This document shows, piece after piece, positions 30,696-31,730 of a stretch of 31,730 nt of DNA. The notes beneath the pieces were generated by a model. That model did no database searches. It saw only the letters and a list, made by a program, of their open reading frames with translations, and was not told the DNA's origin. Origin of the DNA: Phytophthora quininea (lineage: Eukaryota; Oomycota; Peronosporomycetes; Peronosporales; Peronosporaceae); NCBI GenBank assembly GCA_011947345.1, contig JAAVTG010000508.1:1-31730 (forward strand), written 5' to 3'. Position 1 is the first letter of the stretch. Every line of letters begins with the position of its first letter. A program made the position numbers and the translations under genes.

Positions 30696-31119
30696 AACTC
30701 TTTAACCATGTGCTGAAGTCCCTTGTTTGTTCGACTCGAAAGTTGCTTCGTATCGTTGAAAGCCGGGCGCCATCTGACTCATACCAAATATTCGGAGAAT
30801 CGGCGGAACGAAGGTGATCGATCCCCAGCCCAACTGGTGAGCTTCACATCCTGCAATCGATCCGACCACTTCAATAAATGTCCCTCCTACGATGGATAAT
30901 TGCAATGCGTGCTCCCAGTTCAGGTCTTTAGAGTTCTGAACGACCTCGCGGATCAACGACGTTCCGCACGTGCACCACCTACGACCACAACAAACACCGC
31001 ATACTTGGCTCCTCACCCGGCTGTTTAACACGCGATGGTGTCCATCGAAGTGGCGTTCTCCATTGGCATCGTCACTTTGGACTTTGAGCTCACCACGCAA
31101 GCAGCAACTCCCAAGCACC
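30696..31119. other. Intergenic region between the ABC and START genes
   Basis: No supported gene. A 293-codon minus-strand frame (30702-31583) runs through this gap, but it mostly mirrors the START gene and has no family character. The promoter of the START gene should lie here; I see no clear Inr-FPR. Confidence 0.45.
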
Positions 31120-31730
31120 ATGGGCAAAGGAGATTCACGGTTAATCCGTTCCCGGAGCTTACGATGACTGCAGCGGACAGACTGCACCTTCAGGACCTCG
31201 CCAACGATCTGATCGCGTCGAATCTCGAGCAGTACAACAAGTTCACGACGGTCGATAAACGGCAAGTGAATCCTCAACGATGGAAGTTCATCAAGTCTCG
31301 AGAGCAGTTGAAAGCGTATTCCGAAGTCAGTTCTGCTAACCAAAACTCGAGTCTCCCCATGATCTTGTGCTACGGGTCTCTGGAAGGGAAAATGGACGAC
31401 ATGATGTACGGTCTTGTCGCGGAAGATCTGGAGGCCATGCGTGAAAGCTTCGTACGTCGAAGAACACAGCGGGGCTGCAGTTTTAGGCTCGATCTTCGAG
31501 CCTACAATGGAGAACCCGTTCCAGACGCTCATGATCAAGTGGTTCGAACGGGACTTGCCGTTGTCCTCGCTGAACCTCGTCAAAAACCGAGACTACGTGT
31601 TCCTCGAAGGCACGGGCTGCCTTCAACGACTCCAACGGCGACCGGGTCGGCTATCATCTGTTGCACTCGGTGGACTTCCCGCAGACGCAAGAACTTCCCC
31701 GATCGAATGTGGCAACGTCTCCATCAGCGC
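31120..31730 (+). CDS. Oomycete START-like (lipid-binding) protein, 5' part, cut by the window end
   Basis: Likely member of the large oomycete family with an N-terminal START-like lipid-binding domain, often followed by a FYVE zinc finger that would lie beyond the window. The start MGKG at 31120 is the nearest ATG; one base is missing just after it before FTVNPFPELTMTAADRLHLQ. Family landmarks are the opening helix (LANDLIASNLEQYNKF), NPQRWKFIKSREQLKAY, LPMILCYGSLEGKMDDMMYG and ASYVEEHSGAAVLGSIFEPT, then FQTLMIKWFER, LVKNRDYVFLEGTG and DRVGYHLLHSVDFP. Breaks lie near 31130, 31445 and 31615. An alternative upstream start near 31034 (MVSIEVAF) reads in the same frame but looks less like the family. 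The lipid ligand is not predictable. Confidence 0.72.

Noticed and set aside
30702..31583. A 293-codon minus-strand open frame
   Set aside because: Over 31120-31583 it is antisense to a START-like gene with clear family motifs; its own translation has no domain character.

Overview
The window looks like gene-dense nuclear DNA of an oomycete, most likely Phytophthora or a close relative. Four things support this. Introns are short (54-76 nt, GT...AG, sometimes with a CTAAC branch site). Several genes start just downstream of an oomycete Inr/FPR core promoter (TCATTYY followed by CAWTTT). Genes sit 10-250 bp apart. The gene families are oomycete-typical: a TKL receptor-like kinase, a kinase-less protein with tandem cyclic-nucleotide-binding domains, ankyrin proteins with WLHxNRxEGCT repeats, bZIP-like/START-like proteins that databases label 'M96 mating-specific', and an oomycete START protein.

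Layout. 0-0.7 kb: no gene seen. 0.75-3.06 kb (+): receptor-like TKL kinase. 3.19-6.30 kb (+): multi-CNBD protein. 6.31-7.60 kb (-): C2 protein with an N-myristoylation signal, its stop only about 11 bp from the stop of the convergent CNBD gene. 7.8-10.25 kb (-): long ankyrin protein. 10.52-10.91 kb (+): small membrane protein. 11.29-11.96 kb (+): five-exon LAMTOR3/MP1-like Ragulator subunit. 12.03-13.63 kb (-): EXS-domain (XPR1/SYG1/ERD1) membrane protein. 13.9-15.8 kb (-): two multi-pass membrane proteins and a remnant. 16.2-17.25 kb (-): internally deleted ankyrin pseudogene. 17.27-19.88 kb (-): two M96-like genes. 20.05-21.76 kb (-): GNAT, fascin-like beta-trefoil and MIOX-like fusion. 22.5-23.67 kb (-): third M96-like gene. 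23.9-25.2 kb (-): membrane-anchored GH18 chitinase-like protein. 25.44-26.71 kb (+): fourth M96-like gene. 26.89-30.70 kb (+): full-size ABCB (MDR) transporter. 31.12 kb to the end (+): START-like protein, cut by the window edge.

These are mostly independent housekeeping, signalling and family-expansion genes; I see no operon-like pathway. The most striking item is the three-domain fusion, whose MIOX-like domain appears to have lost all six diiron ligands and so is probably a pseudoenzyme. The second is the scattered set of four M96-like paralogues with one conserved phase-0 intron. The third is the ankyrin pseudogene placed 25 bp behind an M96-like stop codon.

Caution. Many reading frames break by one base, usually at homopolymers of 3-5 bases, and resume at once in another frame with family-typical sequence. 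This affects the kinase, CNBD, C2, ankyrin, EXS, M96, ABC and START genes. It is best explained by uncorrected sequencing indels, not by mass pseudogenisation. Coordinates for those genes span the whole locus across the breaks.
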